Notes: generated from the sequence alone by a model not told the origin. A DNA stretch of 59,687 nucleotides from Bacillus nakamurai (GCF_001584325.1 NZ_LSAZ01000020.1:1-59687); one strand, 5' to 3'; counted from the stretch's first letter, positions 1-8,890 are shown. Made by a program: numbers and translations.

Positions 1-459
1 AGCCGCTATGGCTCGATCAACAACGTGCCGGGCATTAAAAGCATGAATCACGGCGGACCGTACGTTGGCTACGCCAACGGCGGTTTGATTACGAAGGAAC
101 AAATCGCCCGTGTCGGCGAAGGAAATAAACGGGAGTGGATTATCCCTGAAGAACGGGGCATCCGAGGCCGTTATCTCCTTCAACAAGCGGCTCAAGCGCT
201 GGGGATGGAAGTATCTGAACCGTCTCAAGCCGACCCGGCGGCGCTTTCTGCGGGCACAGTTTCTGCTGCAGTCACAGGAAGCCGACAAACCGCACAAAAA
301 GCGGGAACAAATGAAATTAAAATTGAATTCAGCGGCGATCAGCATTTCCATAACGGACAAGACGCCGACAGCCTGGCGGCCAAAATCAAACAGGCGCTGA
401 TCGACGAATTGCAAAAAGACATCTACACCGGAGCGAAGGGAGCCGTTGCTTTTGACTAA
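1..459 (+). CDS. xkdO: Phage tail tape measure protein, C-terminal end (partial)
   Basis: The reading frame is open from the first base of the window, so this is the 3' end of a longer gene. The visible 152 residues contain a glycine-rich stretch ([16 protein letters not shown]) followed by a patch beginning WIIPEE, which is typical of the C-terminus of PBSX-type tape measure proteins, and end in a polar segment. The protein sets tail length and sits inside the tail tube. Its end overlaps the start of xkdP by 14 bp, as expected in a packed phage late operon. The assignment to xkdO rests on the ending and on its position just before xkdP; the diagnostic coiled-coil and membrane segments lie outside the window. 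Confidence 0.85.
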   Translation, partial: SRYGSINNVPGIKSMNHGGPYVGYANGGLITKEQIARVGEGNKREWIIPEERGIRGRYLLQQAAQALGMEVSEPSQADPAALSAGTVSAAVTGSRQTAQKAGTNEIKIEFSGDQHFHNGQDADSLAAKIKQALIDELQKDIYTGAKGAVAFD

Positions 460-1111
460 ATCCGTTTATGAATTTTGGATATCACAGGGAAAGGACAAGC
501 TACGGCTTCCCGTTCTTCCTGAAGCCATTGATATCGCAAATAGTGTGCAGAATGATTCAGTGAAGGTCACCGGACTCGGAGATGTGACATTTATTGAAGA
601 ACCGGGAGCGAAAGAAATATCGTTCTCTTCTTTTTTTCCGAAGAGATACAGCCCGATTGCTGAATATAAAAGCATCCCTTCACCAGAAAATGCAATCGCC
701 AAAATTGAAAAATGGATGAAGGCGAAAAAGCCCGTTCAGTTTTTGATTACGGGCACAAAAATCAATGTCACTTGCAGCATTGAAAGCCTCAATTATAGTG
801 AAGGCGACAATGAAATCGGTGATCGAAATTATGATATTGTGCTGAAAGAATATAAAACCGCATCGCCGAGAAAAATCAAACAAAAGAAAAAAACGAAAGC
901 GAAGCGTCCGTCAAAAGCTTCTCCCAAAACGTACACGGTGAAAAAAGGAGACACGCTGTGGGACATTGCCGGGAAGTTTTACGGAAGCCACACTGAGTGG
1001 CGGAAAATTTGGAACGCGAATAAAACCGCCATGATTAAGCGCAGCAAACGGAACATCCGGCAGCCGGGGCATTGGATTTTCCCGGGGCAGAAGCTGAAGA
1101 TACCGCAATGA
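446..1111 (+). CDS. xkdP: PBSX tail/baseplate protein with LysM domain
   Basis: This 221-residue protein has a compact N-terminal domain, a Lys-rich linker (about residues 140-160) and a C-terminal LysM domain ([18 protein letters not shown], about residues 164-221). In PBSX-like phages XkdP sits between the tape measure and the baseplate hub proteins and is the equivalent of a gp53-like baseplate component. Two TTG starts are possible, at 446 and 452; the purine-rich GAAGGGA at 434-440 fits either, with the second at a better distance. It overlaps xkdO and is followed 14 bp later by xkdQ, so it is translated as part of the late operon. The LysM domain probably helps contact peptidoglycan, which is an inference from the fold. 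Confidence 0.9.
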   Translation: MLLTKSVYEFWISQGKDKLRLPVLPEAIDIANSVQNDSVKVTGLGDVTFIEEPGAKEISFSSFFPKRYSPIAEYKSIPSPENAIAKIEKWMKAKKPVQFLITGTKINVTCSIESLNYSEGDNEIGDRNYDIVLKEYKTASPRKIKQKKKTKAKRPSKASPKTYTVKKGDTLWDIAGKFYGSHTEWRKIWNANKTAMIKRSKRNIRQPGHWIFPGQKLKIPQ

Positions 1112-1125
1112 AACGGGTGAAATAA

Positions 1126-2103
1126 ATGATAGAACTATTTGTCATTAAAGAAACGGAGTGGCTTGAGCTGGTGACAGAAAGCGTATCACTTGAAGGCCGC
1201 AGATACCAGGCGCCGCGCTCGATTGAAGCAACGATTGTGGTCAAGCAGGGCAGCCAGACGTATTACAGTGTGTCAGAGGGTGATACGGTTTTGTTTAAAT
1301 GGAACGGTAAAGAGCTGTTCCGCGGCATTGTCTTTGCGAGAACCCCGGACGAGCATACCGTCGCCTTCACTGCGTATGACATGCTTCAGTATCTTGTGAA
1401 AAACCAAGATGTCTATGTGTTTTCTAATCAGCGCGCCGATCAAATCATTAAGAGAATCGCCAGCGATTTTCAAATTCCCGTCACGTCGATTGCCAATACG
1501 GGTCATACCATCAAATCTCTCGTTTTTAAAAATGATACAAGTCTTTACGACATCATTCTGAAGGCGTTAAAGCAGACGAAAAGCCAGACGGGGTGCAATT
1601 ATCAGCTTTATTCAGAAAAGGGCAGGCTGGGATTGCGTGAGTGGCCGGAGCCGTCGGAGGTTTGGGCGCTGGAAACAGGCGTCAATATCACGGGATATCA
1701 ATACAGCACCTCAATCGACGATACCGCAACCCGTGTCGTCCTGCGCCTTCAAAAAGACAACAAAACGGTAAAAGCAACAGCCAAAGACAGCTCCGGCATG
1801 AAAACTTTCGGCATCTTGCAGTATACGGAAACGGTTTCTGACGATATTAACGAAGCACAGCTGAAGCAGCGGGCAAAGGTTAAGCAGGCCGAGAAAAAGG
1901 GCGTTAAAAAAGAGCTGAAAAACATCCAGGCCATCGGCATTCCGGGACTGGAAAGCGGCCTGCCGGTGTATATTTCAATCCCGGAAATCGGGCTGAAAAA
2001 AACCTATTACGTTGATACGGACCGCCATGAATTCCAAGGAACGAAACACACGATGACGATTGATGTCACAGAGAAAAACTCCATGCCGGAGGGGACTTCC
2101 TGA
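1126..2103 (+). CDS. xkdQ: PBSX late control/baseplate hub protein
   Basis: A 325-residue protein that starts at an ATG just downstream of xkdP. It matches the XkdQ family of baseplate hub proteins (related to T4 gp27 and phage D late-control proteins): a beta-rich N-terminus (about residues 1-110) and a central region that follows the 'oligomerise and bind the tail tube' layout. It would sit at the tip of the tail tube and connect it to the baseplate. The stop codon overlaps the xkdR start (TGATG), a sign of translational coupling. There is no truncation, and length is close to the B. subtilis protein. Confidence 0.9.
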   Translation: MIELFVIKETEWLELVTESVSLEGRRYQAPRSIEATIVVKQGSQTYYSVSEGDTVLFKWNGKELFRGIVFARTPDEHTVAFTAYDMLQYLVKNQDVYVFSNQRADQIIKRIASDFQIPVTSIANTGHTIKSLVFKNDTSLYDIILKALKQTKSQTGCNYQLYSEKGRLGLREWPEPSEVWALETGVNITGYQYSTSIDDTATRVVLRLQKDNKTVKATAKDSSGMKTFGILQYTETVSDDINEAQLKQRAKVKQAEKKGVKKELKNIQAIGIPGLESGLPVYISIPEIGLKKTYYVDTDRHEFQGTKHTMTIDVTEKNSMPEGTS

Positions 2104-2369
2104 TGAAACTGAGTGATGCCATTAAACATTTAGCCGTCGGCGCGGTTGATGCTGGGGTCCCGGTAGAATTGATCCCGGCCGAAGTCACAGCCGTTTCGCC
2201 GCTTGAATTAAAATTAAAAGATCACGATAAGCTCATCATTCCAGCAGATGCCGTCATTGTACCGAAACGGATGAGAACCGGGGAAGACGATCAGCTCCAA
2301 GCCGGAGAGCGGGTAATGACCGCGGCTTTAACCGGCGGGCAAACGTTTTTTATACTGGACAAAATTTAA
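2103..2369 (+). CDS. xkdR: PBSX baseplate protein, DUF2577
   Basis: The 88-residue product matches the small DUF2577 family. Its core (EVTAVSPLELKLKDHDKLIIPADAVIVP) is the OB-fold-like region typical of baseplate hub companion proteins. It starts within the xkdQ stop codon, so translation is likely coupled. In B. subtilis xkdS follows immediately, but here an unrelated VOC-family gene with its own promoter intervenes; the -35 element of that promoter lies inside the last codons of xkdR. Function beyond a structural tail role is not established for the family. Confidence 0.88.
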   Translation: MKLSDAIKHLAVGAVDAGVPVELIPAEVTAVSPLELKLKDHDKLIIPADAVIVPKRMRTGEDDQLQAGERVMTAALTGGQTFFILDKI

Positions 2370-2386
2370 CCGCATTCCTCTATAAT
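2356..2386 (+). promoter_or_regulatory. Candidate sigma-A promoter for the VOC moron gene
   Basis: TGGACA (2356-2361) and a perfect TATAAT (2381-2386) are separated by 19 bp. The spacing is slightly long but both boxes are close to consensus. The -35 box lies in the end of xkdR, and transcription would start just before the VOC gene's ribosome binding site. Confidence 0.6.
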
Positions 2387-2407
2387 TGGAAAAAAGGGGG
2401 GATGTGC

Positions 2408-2785
2408 ATGCAAATTGAGAGACTGGATCATTTGGTGCTGACTGTCGCCAGTATCGAGCGGACGGTGCAATTTTACAGCCGGGTGCTCGGCATGAAAGCT
2501 GTTACCTTCGGGGCCGGGAGAACCGCGCTTTTGTTCGGTGATCAGAAAATAAATCTGCATGAAGCCAATAAAGAGTTCGAGCCGAAAGCACAGGATCCGA
2601 CGCCGGGTTCAGCTGATCTTTGCTTCATTACGGAAACTGCCATTCCGGACGTCATCCGCCATGTGACGAAGAGCGGATTGACGATAGAGGAAGGGCCGGT
2701 GAAACGTACGGGAGCGATAGGAGACATTTTATCCGTCTACCTCAGAGATCCGGACGGGAATTTAATAGAAATTTCAGCCTATTAA
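2408..2785 (+). CDS. VOC-family protein, GLOD5-like, inserted in the phage late operon
   Basis: This 125-residue protein has the paired beta-alpha-beta-beta-beta modules of the vicinal oxygen chelate fold. LDHLVLTVASIERTVQFY opens module one, and residues such as FGDQKINLHEANKEFEPKA match the hallmark of the GLOD5 (glyoxalase domain-containing 5) group. LRDPDGNLIEIS closes module two. Likely metal ligands are the His in LDHLVL, the Glu/His in the central strand and the final Glu. Substrate is unknown; members are often called glyoxalase/bleomycin resistance-like. ATG 2408 is preferred over ATG 2402 because the GGGGGG ribosome binding site directly abuts 2402. It has its own promoter and terminator between xkdR and xkdS, the pattern of a phage moron. 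Confidence 0.85.
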   Translation: MQIERLDHLVLTVASIERTVQFYSRVLGMKAVTFGAGRTALLFGDQKINLHEANKEFEPKAQDPTPGSADLCFITETAIPDVIRHVTKSGLTIEEGPVKRTGAIGDILSVYLRDPDGNLIEISAY

Positions 2786-2799
2786 ACGGCTCAGGAAAA

Positions 2800-2830
2800 G
2801 ACCGCTTCATCTGATGAAGGGGCCTTTTTT
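2800..2830 (+). terminator. Terminator after the VOC gene
   Basis: The inverted repeat CCGCTTCAT (2802-2810) / ATGAAGGGG (2814-2822) is followed by a T run from 2825. It closes the VOC unit inside the phage operon and is probably leaky, or suppressed by phage antitermination, because xkdS lies downstream. Confidence 0.6.
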
Positions 2831-2860
2831 TATTGAACAAATGATAAAGGAGCGGGTGCA

Positions 2861-3286
2861 ATGGCCCTGACACCGGAAATCGCATTTGATGATTTGGAGG
2901 ATTCAAGTGAGGCCATTGAAACCTCACAAACCTACCGAATTGATTTTGAAAAGAACCGGATTACAAATGAACTGATAAGCGGGCTTGAAGCAATCAGGCA
3001 ATTTGTCTATATCGCCCTCCATACAGAACGTTATTCGTATTCCGTTTTCAGTCATGATATCGGGAATGAGCTGCAGGAGGTTCTTTCTGACAATGAAACG
3101 ACCGATGCTTATAAAAAAATGGAGATTCCAAGGCTCATTGAAGAAGCCTTACTGTATGATGACCGCATTTCCGCTGTGACCGATTTTGAGATTGAGAAAC
3201 AAGATGATGCATTCCATGTCTCTTTCACAGTGGAAACCGATGAAGGCATGCTTGAAATTGAGGAGGTGATGGGTGAGGATGTTTGA
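2861..3286 (+). CDS. xkdS: PBSX baseplate wedge protein, DUF2634
   Basis: A 141-residue acidic protein that matches the XkdS/DUF2634 family, the gp25-like component that joins the baseplate wedge. The central region ([22 protein letters not shown]) is characteristic, containing the tyrosine-rich signature seen in gp25-like folds. The start ATG at 2861 has a good AAAGGAGCGGG ribosome binding site. Its end overlaps the start region of xkdT. Confidence 0.88.
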   Translation: MALTPEIAFDDLEDSSEAIETSQTYRIDFEKNRITNELISGLEAIRQFVYIALHTERYSYSVFSHDIGNELQEVLSDNETTDAYKKMEIPRLIEEALLYDDRISAVTDFEIEKQDDAFHVSFTVETDEGMLEIEEVMGEDV

Positions 3287-4325
3287 AGCGCAGACATTTG
3301 AAGACATTATGGACAGAATGCTGTCACGCATAACGGCTGACATTGATACGAGGGAAGGCAGTGTCATCTACAATGCACTCGCACCTGCGGCTGCCGAACT
3401 CGCAAAATCTTATATTTGGCTTGATACCGTGCTGGAGCTCGTCTTTTCCGATACAGCGCAGGGAGAATTTCTGGACAGGCGGGCCGCGGAAGCCGGAATT
3501 GAAAGAACCGCTGCGACAAAAGCGGTCAGAGCCGGAGAATTCACATCAGGAGTCACCATTCCCGCCGGCTCCCGTTTTTTTGTCGATAACCTGTATTTTC
3601 AATATACGGCTGACGGAACGCTCCAATGTGAAACGGCCGGTGAAGCAGGCAATGCCAATATTTCAGGGCAAAACCTGCTGCCGCTTGATACGATACCGGG
3701 GCTTGAGAAGGCGGTCATTCGTGATATTCTAATCCCGGGCCGTGAGGAAGAAGATGACGACAGCTTGCGGGAGCGCTACTTTACCCGTGTCCGCCGCGAG
3801 GCAGTCAGTGCAAATAAGCAGCATTATAAGCAGTGGGCCGAAGAAGTGGCCGGTGTCGGAAGAGCGAAAATTTTTCCGCTTTGGAACGGAGAAGGAACGG
3901 TGAAGATCGTCATAACGAATGCGAATCTGGAGCCGGCATCAGCCATTTTGATTAAGAAAGTAAAGGACTATATTGATCCGAATGAAGGACAGGGAGAAGG
4001 ACAGGCCCCAATCGGAGCGACTGTAACGGTAGAAAGCGCCGTATGGAAGGAAATCGAGATATCCGCCGCAGTGCTTCCTGAGCTAAACAGCTCGATTGAT
4101 GAAGTGAAAGCCGAAATCGAAAAGGGTGTCCTGAATTTATTTAAGAAAATGGCATTTGAAGAAAATACCGTTCGCTTATCACAAATTAACAATATCGTAT
4201 ATAACTCGGCGTCCGTCAGTGACTACGCCGATATCAGGATCAACGGAGCAGCGGAAAATCTCGTGCTGAGCGACGTTGAAATTCCGACTCTCAGGCAGGT
4301 GACCATTATTGAGCAGACTCGATGA
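3279..4325 (+). CDS. xkdT: PBSX baseplate J-like protein
   Basis: A protein of about 348 residues belonging to the baseplate J family (T4 gp6-like), the main wedge protein of contractile tails. The N-terminal region ([12 protein letters not shown]) is characteristic, with a central segment around [18 protein letters not shown] followed by the conserved C-terminal fold. ATG 3279 is preferred to GTG 3273 because the ribosome binding site AGGAGGTGA at 3261-3269 lies at a better distance. Its end overlaps xkdU by 17 bp. Confidence 0.9.
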   Translation: MFEAQTFEDIMDRMLSRITADIDTREGSVIYNALAPAAAELAKSYIWLDTVLELVFSDTAQGEFLDRRAAEAGIERTAATKAVRAGEFTSGVTIPAGSRFFVDNLYFQYTADGTLQCETAGEAGNANISGQNLLPLDTIPGLEKAVIRDILIPGREEEDDDSLRERYFTRVRREAVSANKQHYKQWAEEVAGVGRAKIFPLWNGEGTVKIVITNANLEPASAILIKKVKDYIDPNEGQGEGQAPIGATVTVESAVWKEIEISAAVLPELNSSIDEVKAEIEKGVLNLFKKMAFEENTVRLSQINNIVYNSASVSDYADIRINGAAENLVLSDVEIPTLRQVTIIEQTR

Positions 4326-4887
4326 TATGACGGCCTGCCTCCCGCTGTTTTTGACCCGTTTAAAAGAAATGACAGAAATTCTAAAAGCGGAAGCCCCGGA
4401 GTTTGATCAGCAGAATAACGGCATTTTCGATCTGACCGACCAGCTGTTTATCACGACGGCGACGTGGGGGCTTGACCGCTGGGAAAAGATATTGAAAATA
4501 CCGCGAGAATCAGGCGACACGGTTGACATGAGGCGATTACGGCTCATATCAAAGATGTCCAACATTCCGCCGATGACACATCAAGCCATCGAACAGGCGT
4601 TAAACCGCTTTTTGAAACATCCGTCCGCTCATGTCCGCCTGCTGCCGGGAGAATATCGTTTTAATGTCGATATCGAGCTTGACGATCTGCAGCACATGAG
4701 CGAATTGATCGAGATGCTGGAAAACATTAAGCCCGCCCATTTGGCTTATACACTAAGGGCCGGATTAAACGAAACGCTGGAGATTAAAGACCGTGTCATT
4801 CTCAACCATCGCAGATACCGGACAGCCAGTGAGCTGAAGGTCGGTTATTCCGTCACACTCAACAATAACGAGGTGGTTTTACCATGA
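4309..4887 (+). CDS. xkdU: PBSX tail protein, DUF2313
   Basis: A 192-residue protein of the YmfQ/DUF2313 family, which includes tail proteins that follow the baseplate J gene in Mu-like and PBSX-like phages. It contains the typical [10 protein letters not shown] segment near residue 60 and a C-terminal region ending in a short beta-rich tail. TTG 4309 gives the family-length product; ATG 4327 is an alternative that loses six residues. It overlaps xkdT upstream and the next small gene downstream (ATGA-type junction). The role is baseplate or fibre attachment, by family. Confidence 0.88.
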   Translation: MSRLDDMTACLPLFLTRLKEMTEILKAEAPEFDQQNNGIFDLTDQLFITTATWGLDRWEKILKIPRESGDTVDMRRLRLISKMSNIPPMTHQAIEQALNRFLKHPSAHVRLLPGEYRFNVDIELDDLQHMSELIEMLENIKPAHLAYTLRAGLNETLEIKDRVILNHRRYRTASELKVGYSVTLNNNEVVLP

Positions 4888-5156
4888 TATCAACCGCATA
4901 CAGACAGCGCACAGCAGCAGATCTGAAAAGCAGAATCACAAAAGTGCTGTTAAACGGCAAAGAAACGCCTATTACAGAAATATCCGTAAATGACGCCGCC
5001 GTTACCGTCCTGACACGCCGGGAAGAAGACATCAAGCACATTGAAACCGTGCAGATGATCGATGAAACAGGCAGCGTTATCACAGAGAGAAAAACAAATA
5101 TAGACGTAAGCAGCAACAGAACGCTTGACTTAAGATTTACTTTTGAGGTGGTGTAA
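4884..5156 (+). CDS. Small phage tail protein of unknown function
   Basis: This 90-residue protein starts in the stop of xkdU (4-bp overlap) and ends 2 bp before the tail fibre gene, so it is translated with both. No catalytic motif is visible; the sequence is polar and beta-prone, with an evenly spaced Thr/Val pattern ([25 protein letters not shown]). Similar small proteins sit next to fibre genes in related prophages. It may be a baseplate-fibre adaptor, which is inferred from position only. In B. subtilis PBSX the fibre gene xkdV directly follows xkdU, so this gene appears to belong to the exchanged fibre module. Confidence 0.75.
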   Translation: MISTAYRQRTAADLKSRITKVLLNGKETPITEISVNDAAVTVLTRREEDIKHIETVQMIDETGSVITERKTNIDVSSNRTLDLRFTFEVV

Positions 5157-5158
5157 CG

Positions 5159-6922
5159 ATGGCATACGAAGAGAAAACAGACTGGCTCCCGGACGACCCC
5201 ATTAACGAAGATGACGTCAATCGCTGGGAAAAAGGAATAAAAGACGCCCACACGGACCTGGCAGCCCATAAAAACGAAATGAACAACCCGCATAAAACGA
5301 CAAAGGCGCAAGTCGGGCTCGGAAACGTGGACAATGTACAGCAGGCGGCAAAAAAGGATTTCGATCAGCACAATCAAGATCAGGACCGGCATGTGTTGAA
5401 GGAAGAGCGTCAGAAGTGGAATAACGGGCAGCTGTCAAAAATCACAAAAGATAACGGCTCTGCTTTTATCAATATCTCCGACGGACAGGATTTTCATCAG
5501 ACAGCTGCCAGCCAAAATAAAACCTTCACTTTCTCTGCAGCAACGACAGGAATAAATACTCCGCCGCAGCCGGCAGACGGCATTTATCTTTATTCTTCAA
5601 AGAATAACGGGGAGGCGGCTGCTTTCTCAAATGACGGGGGATTTTGGAGAAAAACGCTGAAAAACGGCAGCTGGACTGAATGGATACCGTTTGAAACGGC
5701 TGCCGGAGCGCAAGCAAAAGTAAACGCGCATGCCGATAAAACAGATCTTCATGTAACCAAGTCTGACAAAGAAAAATGGAATGCAGGACAGTTGATGAAG
5801 TTGACTGCTGATAATGGAGCGCCAACTATTTCTTTGGTAAGCGGAAGCGATATAAATCTGCTGGACGCCATTCAGAGTAAAGGCACTTCTATTGGAACCT
5901 TTTATGCCCATGGCACGAATCCGGGAGCCCCTGCTGAAGGGAAGGCTATACGCGGATTATGGCAAATGACTAACCAAGATTCATCCGGTAAAGCTGTCTT
6001 TGGCTGGATTTACGCGATTGACTACGAGAACAATTTCTATACCAATTATTTAAATAATACTTGGCTTGGATGGCAAATGCTCGGAACAGAAAGAGGTGCC
6101 CAAAATAAAGCTGACCAAGCTCTATTAAATGCGAAAAATTACGCGGATACTAATTTTTCAATTGATAAATTGACTTGTTATCGTGATGGGGATGAAAGAA
6201 CAATTGTTGATGCCAGAACACCTGGAACTGATTATCCTGAGGGAATCACTTTTATGGGTATTTATGAGGGAAACAGTACCGGTTACCCTCTTGGATATGG
6301 CTTTGTAAAAAATGAAAATTTAAATAAATGGCGCTTCGTTCAATATTTTTACGGCAATGGTGATGAGAGAAACGGGAAGAATAGTCAAACCGGTACTTGG
6401 ATTCGTCAATGGTGGGATACTACCGGATGGACATCGTGGGAAAAAATAGCAGGGTTTGCACATGCTAACATTGGTACTACAGGACGGCAGGAGCTGAAAA
6501 AAGGTGAGGTTAATAAAATTCTTTTTAACCGAAAAATAAAAGATAGTGATAACTTATTTGATGTAAAAAATAGTAGATTTATCGCAAAGCACTCCGGAAT
6601 GTACCTAATCGGCAGCAGTATATATATAGAAAATACACAGCAATATTCCAACTTTGAATTGTACGTATATGTGAATGGAGAACAATACAAATTAATGGAT
6701 CATTTTAGAATGCCTTCTCCGAAAGACAATACAGATTTAAATGAGTTTAATGCGACACTGACCGGAACAGTGACAGTACCGCTTGATGCCGGTGATTATG
6801 CAGAAATATATGCTTATATCGGTTATACTGGCACCGCCACACGTTATGTGAAAGATACAGATGGAAAGAAAAATTATTTTGATATTTTGGAAATTGGGGG
6901 AAAAAATTACTTGGAAGTATAG
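5159..6922 (+). CDS. Tail fibre / receptor-binding protein
   Basis: A 587-residue modular fibre in the position of xkdV. Residues 1-70 carry the attachment region, including NPHKTTKAQVGLGNVDN, a motif widespread in fibres of Gram-positive phages. Two related modules follow: residues 72-107 (RHVLKEERQKWNNGQL) and residues 192-227 (LHVTKSDKEKWNAGQL), each starting a knob-like domain with Trp-rich strands (FWRKTLKNGSWTEW; NNTWLGWQMLG). A third knob ends near WDTTGWTSWEKI. The last 140 residues look like a C1q/TNF-like trimeric head. Base composition becomes clearly AT-richer after about 5,800, suggesting that the distal part was acquired separately. It is the likely specificity determinant of the particle. 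Confidence 0.85.
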   Translation: MAYEEKTDWLPDDPINEDDVNRWEKGIKDAHTDLAAHKNEMNNPHKTTKAQVGLGNVDNVQQAAKKDFDQHNQDQDRHVLKEERQKWNNGQLSKITKDNGSAFINISDGQDFHQTAASQNKTFTFSAATTGINTPPQPADGIYLYSSKNNGEAAAFSNDGGFWRKTLKNGSWTEWIPFETAAGAQAKVNAHADKTDLHVTKSDKEKWNAGQLMKLTADNGAPTISLVSGSDINLLDAIQSKGTSIGTFYAHGTNPGAPAEGKAIRGLWQMTNQDSSGKAVFGWIYAIDYENNFYTNYLNNTWLGWQMLGTERGAQNKADQALLNAKNYADTNFSIDKLTCYRDGDERTIVDARTPGTDYPEGITFMGIYEGNSTGYPLGYGFVKNENLNKWRFVQYFYGNGDERNGKNSQTGTWIRQWWDTTGWTSWEKIAGFAHANIGTTGRQELKKGEVNKILFNRKIKDSDNLFDVKNSRFIAKHSGMYLIGSSIYIENTQQYSNFELYVYVNGEQYKLMDHFRMPSPKDNTDLNEFNATLTGTVTVPLDAGDYAEIYAYIGYTGTATRYVKDTDGKKNYFDILEIGGKNYLEV

Positions 6923-6936
6923 ATGGGGGGATTTAA

Positions 6937-7263
6937 ATGATTTTATTTGATGCAATTATGTATAAATATCCTGAGACAGTCCCGTTAAAAGACTTTATAT
7001 TGAGAAATGACGGGAATGAATCTTATATTGAAAAATGGAACATCAACGCTCCCATTCCCACAAAAGAGCAGCTGCAGGCATGGTGGGAAGAATCACAAAA
7101 AAATCCGCCATACGAGCCGCCGGATCAAGTTGAGCTGCTCGCACAAGAGCTGTCTCGGGAAAAACTCGCGCGCAAGCAGCTGGAAGAGCTGAACAGCATG
7201 CTGGGGAATGAGCTGTCAGACGTTAAGCTTACACTTTTGTCATTGAAAGGAGAAAATGCATAA
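6937..7263 (+). CDS. xkdW: PBSX protein XkdW-like
   Basis: A 108-residue protein that follows the fibre gene. Its N-terminal half (MYKYPETVPLKDFIL) and the WNINAPIPTKEQLQAWWEE segment match XkdW; the C-terminal half is a predicted coiled coil (residues 68-105, regular Leu/Glu/Lys). It is probably a fibre assembly or attachment protein, which is an inference from the coiled coil and position. The stop TAA overlaps the xkdX start by one base. Confidence 0.82.
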   Translation: MILFDAIMYKYPETVPLKDFILRNDGNESYIEKWNINAPIPTKEQLQAWWEESQKNPPYEPPDQVELLAQELSREKLARKQLEELNSMLGNELSDVKLTLLSLKGENA

Positions 7264-7427
7264 TGAATTTTTGGGTGCTTGCCCTTCATTATCAGTGGGC
7301 GACGGCAGATATGGTTAAACAGGCTCTGCAATATAAAGACTGTTCGATAGAGGATATGAAAGAAGGCGTTCATCAGGCCCTGATAACGCCAGACCAATAT
7401 GAAGCGATCACCGGAGAAGCCATGTAA
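7263..7427 (+). CDS. xkdX: XkdX family small protein
   Basis: A 54-residue protein starting at the ATG that overlaps the xkdW stop (TAATG). It reads MNFWVLALHYQWATADMVKQ and ends ITGEAM; the Trp/Lys-rich start and the short QALITPDQYEAIT end are hallmarks of the XkdX family. XkdX proteins are 40-55 residues long and always sit next to fibre genes in Bacillus and Clostridium phages. Biochemical function is not known. Confidence 0.88.
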   Translation: MNFWVLALHYQWATADMVKQALQYKDCSIEDMKEGVHQALITPDQYEAITGEAM

Positions 7428-7481
7428 GGCTTTTTTATTTTGGCTTTTTTAAGAAAACAAGTAGAAAGCAGGAGGATGAAA

Positions 7482-8282
7482 ATGGCGAAATATCAATATG
7501 AATTTCCCGCAGACCGAACCGGAAAAGCAGGTGCGGTAAAGCCGTACAGAGGAGAAAAAACAGATTTTGTAACACCTGTATCCCATTTGTCGGGCGTGGC
7601 CGAGCTGTTAACTAACTCCGTTCTGAAAGCGACAGAGGTCTACAGTCAATACGGACAGGATAGGTTAGGCGCCGTGCTTATTTCTAAAGTGAAAGGTTTT
7701 GCTTATGCCGATCGCGGCGGCACGCTGTTTATTGAAGAAAGTGACAATAACCTTTCATGGTCAACCACCGCCGCAGTTGATGTAGCGCCTAGTGCGTTTT
7801 CAGCGTCTGAATGGGTGTATCTCACTAAAAGGTATTATCGTTTCCGCTATGTGAATGGGAATTTGCAGCAATCCGAATTTATCCTTTATCAATCACTTGG
7901 TGCGGGAGAAATCGATATTCATTTGCAAGAGACAAAGCCTTTACCGGTCGCTCTTCATCCAAGTCAGACCGATTTTGTTTTTCATGAACAGGCAGAAAGC
8001 GCAGGTGAGGGAGCGGTCTTATCTGTAAACGGTGAGAAAAAACTCCTCGTCGAAATCACCGGAACAGCCGAATCAAGCAATGTTGCTTTCTGGGGCAGAT
8101 CCTTCTCCGGAGAAAACCTGCCGATCAGAGGGGTTAAAACAGATGACGGGACTTCGTCTTGCGGTACGTCAGGAACACATGAAGCGTGGTCATTTGATAT
8201 TGCCGGCTTTAAAGAAATTGTCATGGAAATCACGAAAATCTCAGGCGGGAGCCTTTCTGTGAAAGGGACGGCTGTGTCCTAA
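7482..8282 (+). CDS. xepA: PBSX-associated exported/lysis protein XepA
   Basis: A 266-residue protein preceded by AGGAGG at 7470-7475; this start (MAKYQYEFPA) agrees with the known XepA N-terminus, so a longer version from upstream is unlikely. Two beta-sandwich halves are visible (about residues 1-140 and 150-266), with repeated aromatic strands such as YLTKRYYRFRYVNGNLQQSEF and a second ending GGSLSVKGTAVS. XepA is released with PBSX particles and has been placed with the lysis genes; its enzymatic role is uncertain. Compared with the roughly 280-residue B. subtilis protein, about 14 residues are absent between the two halves. Confidence 0.88.
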   Translation: MAKYQYEFPADRTGKAGAVKPYRGEKTDFVTPVSHLSGVAELLTNSVLKATEVYSQYGQDRLGAVLISKVKGFAYADRGGTLFIEESDNNLSWSTTAAVDVAPSAFSASEWVYLTKRYYRFRYVNGNLQQSEFILYQSLGAGEIDIHLQETKPLPVALHPSQTDFVFHEQAESAGEGAVLSVNGEKKLLVEITGTAESSNVAFWGRSFSGENLPIRGVKTDDGTSSCGTSGTHEAWSFDIAGFKEIVMEITKISGGSLSVKGTAVS

Positions 8283-8336
8283 GGAAAAACAGGCTTCCGA
8301 AGGGAGGTGAGACCAATGTAAAAGGGGGTTTTATTA

Positions 8337-8600
8337 TTGCTGCTTGATGAACATACGGTGCAAAAAGAATTCGCGGGAATCAAAGGCGAACAGAAGGTGT
8401 TGGAACAGCGGGTTGCCTCATTAGAGCGGGTGTCAGACCGCCAGGACCAGCAAATTATGACACTGAATGAGAAGCTGAACAAAATTGAGGAAAATACGAC
8501 ATGGATTAAGCGGACCATTACAGGAGCCATCGTGACGGCAATATGCACGGGCATTATTGGCGGCGCCATCGCCATCATGTACAATCTGCTGCAAAAATGA
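8337..8600 (+). CDS. xhlA: Holin-associated membrane protein XhlA
   Basis: An 87-residue protein with a long amphipathic helix (residues 5-55: [20 protein letters not shown]) and one C-terminal transmembrane segment (about residues 62-83, [20 protein letters not shown]). This is the haemolysin XhlA layout. With XhlB and the amidase XlyA it forms the PBSX host-lysis cassette. Translation probably starts at TTG 8337, 7 bp after AAGGGGG. A second strong ribosome binding site further upstream leads only to a start-stop pair at 8316-8321. Confidence 0.88.
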   Translation: MLLDEHTVQKEFAGIKGEQKVLEQRVASLERVSDRQDQQIMTLNEKLNKIEENTTWIKRTITGAIVTAICTGIIGGAIAIMYNLLQK

Positions 8601-8614
8601 GGAGGAACACAGAT

Positions 8615-8878
8615 ATGAAATACGCGGACAAAGGCACGGTCATCAGGACGGTGCTTCTTTTGCTTGCTCTATTGAACCAAACCTTGCTGATGTTCGGCAA
8701 GTCTCCATTAGATATTCAGGAAGACCAAGTCAATCAGCTTGCGGACACGCTATATGCCGCCGGTTCAGCCATTTTTACGATAGGAACGACAGCGGCTGCC
8801 TGGTTCAAGAACAATTATGTAACAGAAAAAGGGAAAAAACAGAAGGCTTTATTGAAAATAAACAATTTAACGAAGTAA
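8615..8878 (+). CDS. xhlB: Holin XhlB
   Basis: An 87-residue holin of the phi LC3 family. Two hydrophobic stretches are visible: residues 10-27 ([18 protein letters not shown]) and residues 47-64 ([18 protein letters not shown]); the C-terminus is strongly basic ([12 protein letters not shown]), the usual holin regulatory tail. The ATG at 8615 has a good GGAGG site. XhlB makes the membrane lesion through which XlyA reaches the wall; the pair XhlA-XhlB is needed together in PBSX. Confidence 0.88.
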   Translation: MKYADKGTVIRTVLLLLALLNQTLLMFGKSPLDIQEDQVNQLADTLYAAGSAIFTIGTTAAAWFKNNYVTEKGKKQKALLKINNLTK

Positions 8879-8890
8879 GGGGAGATAAGA

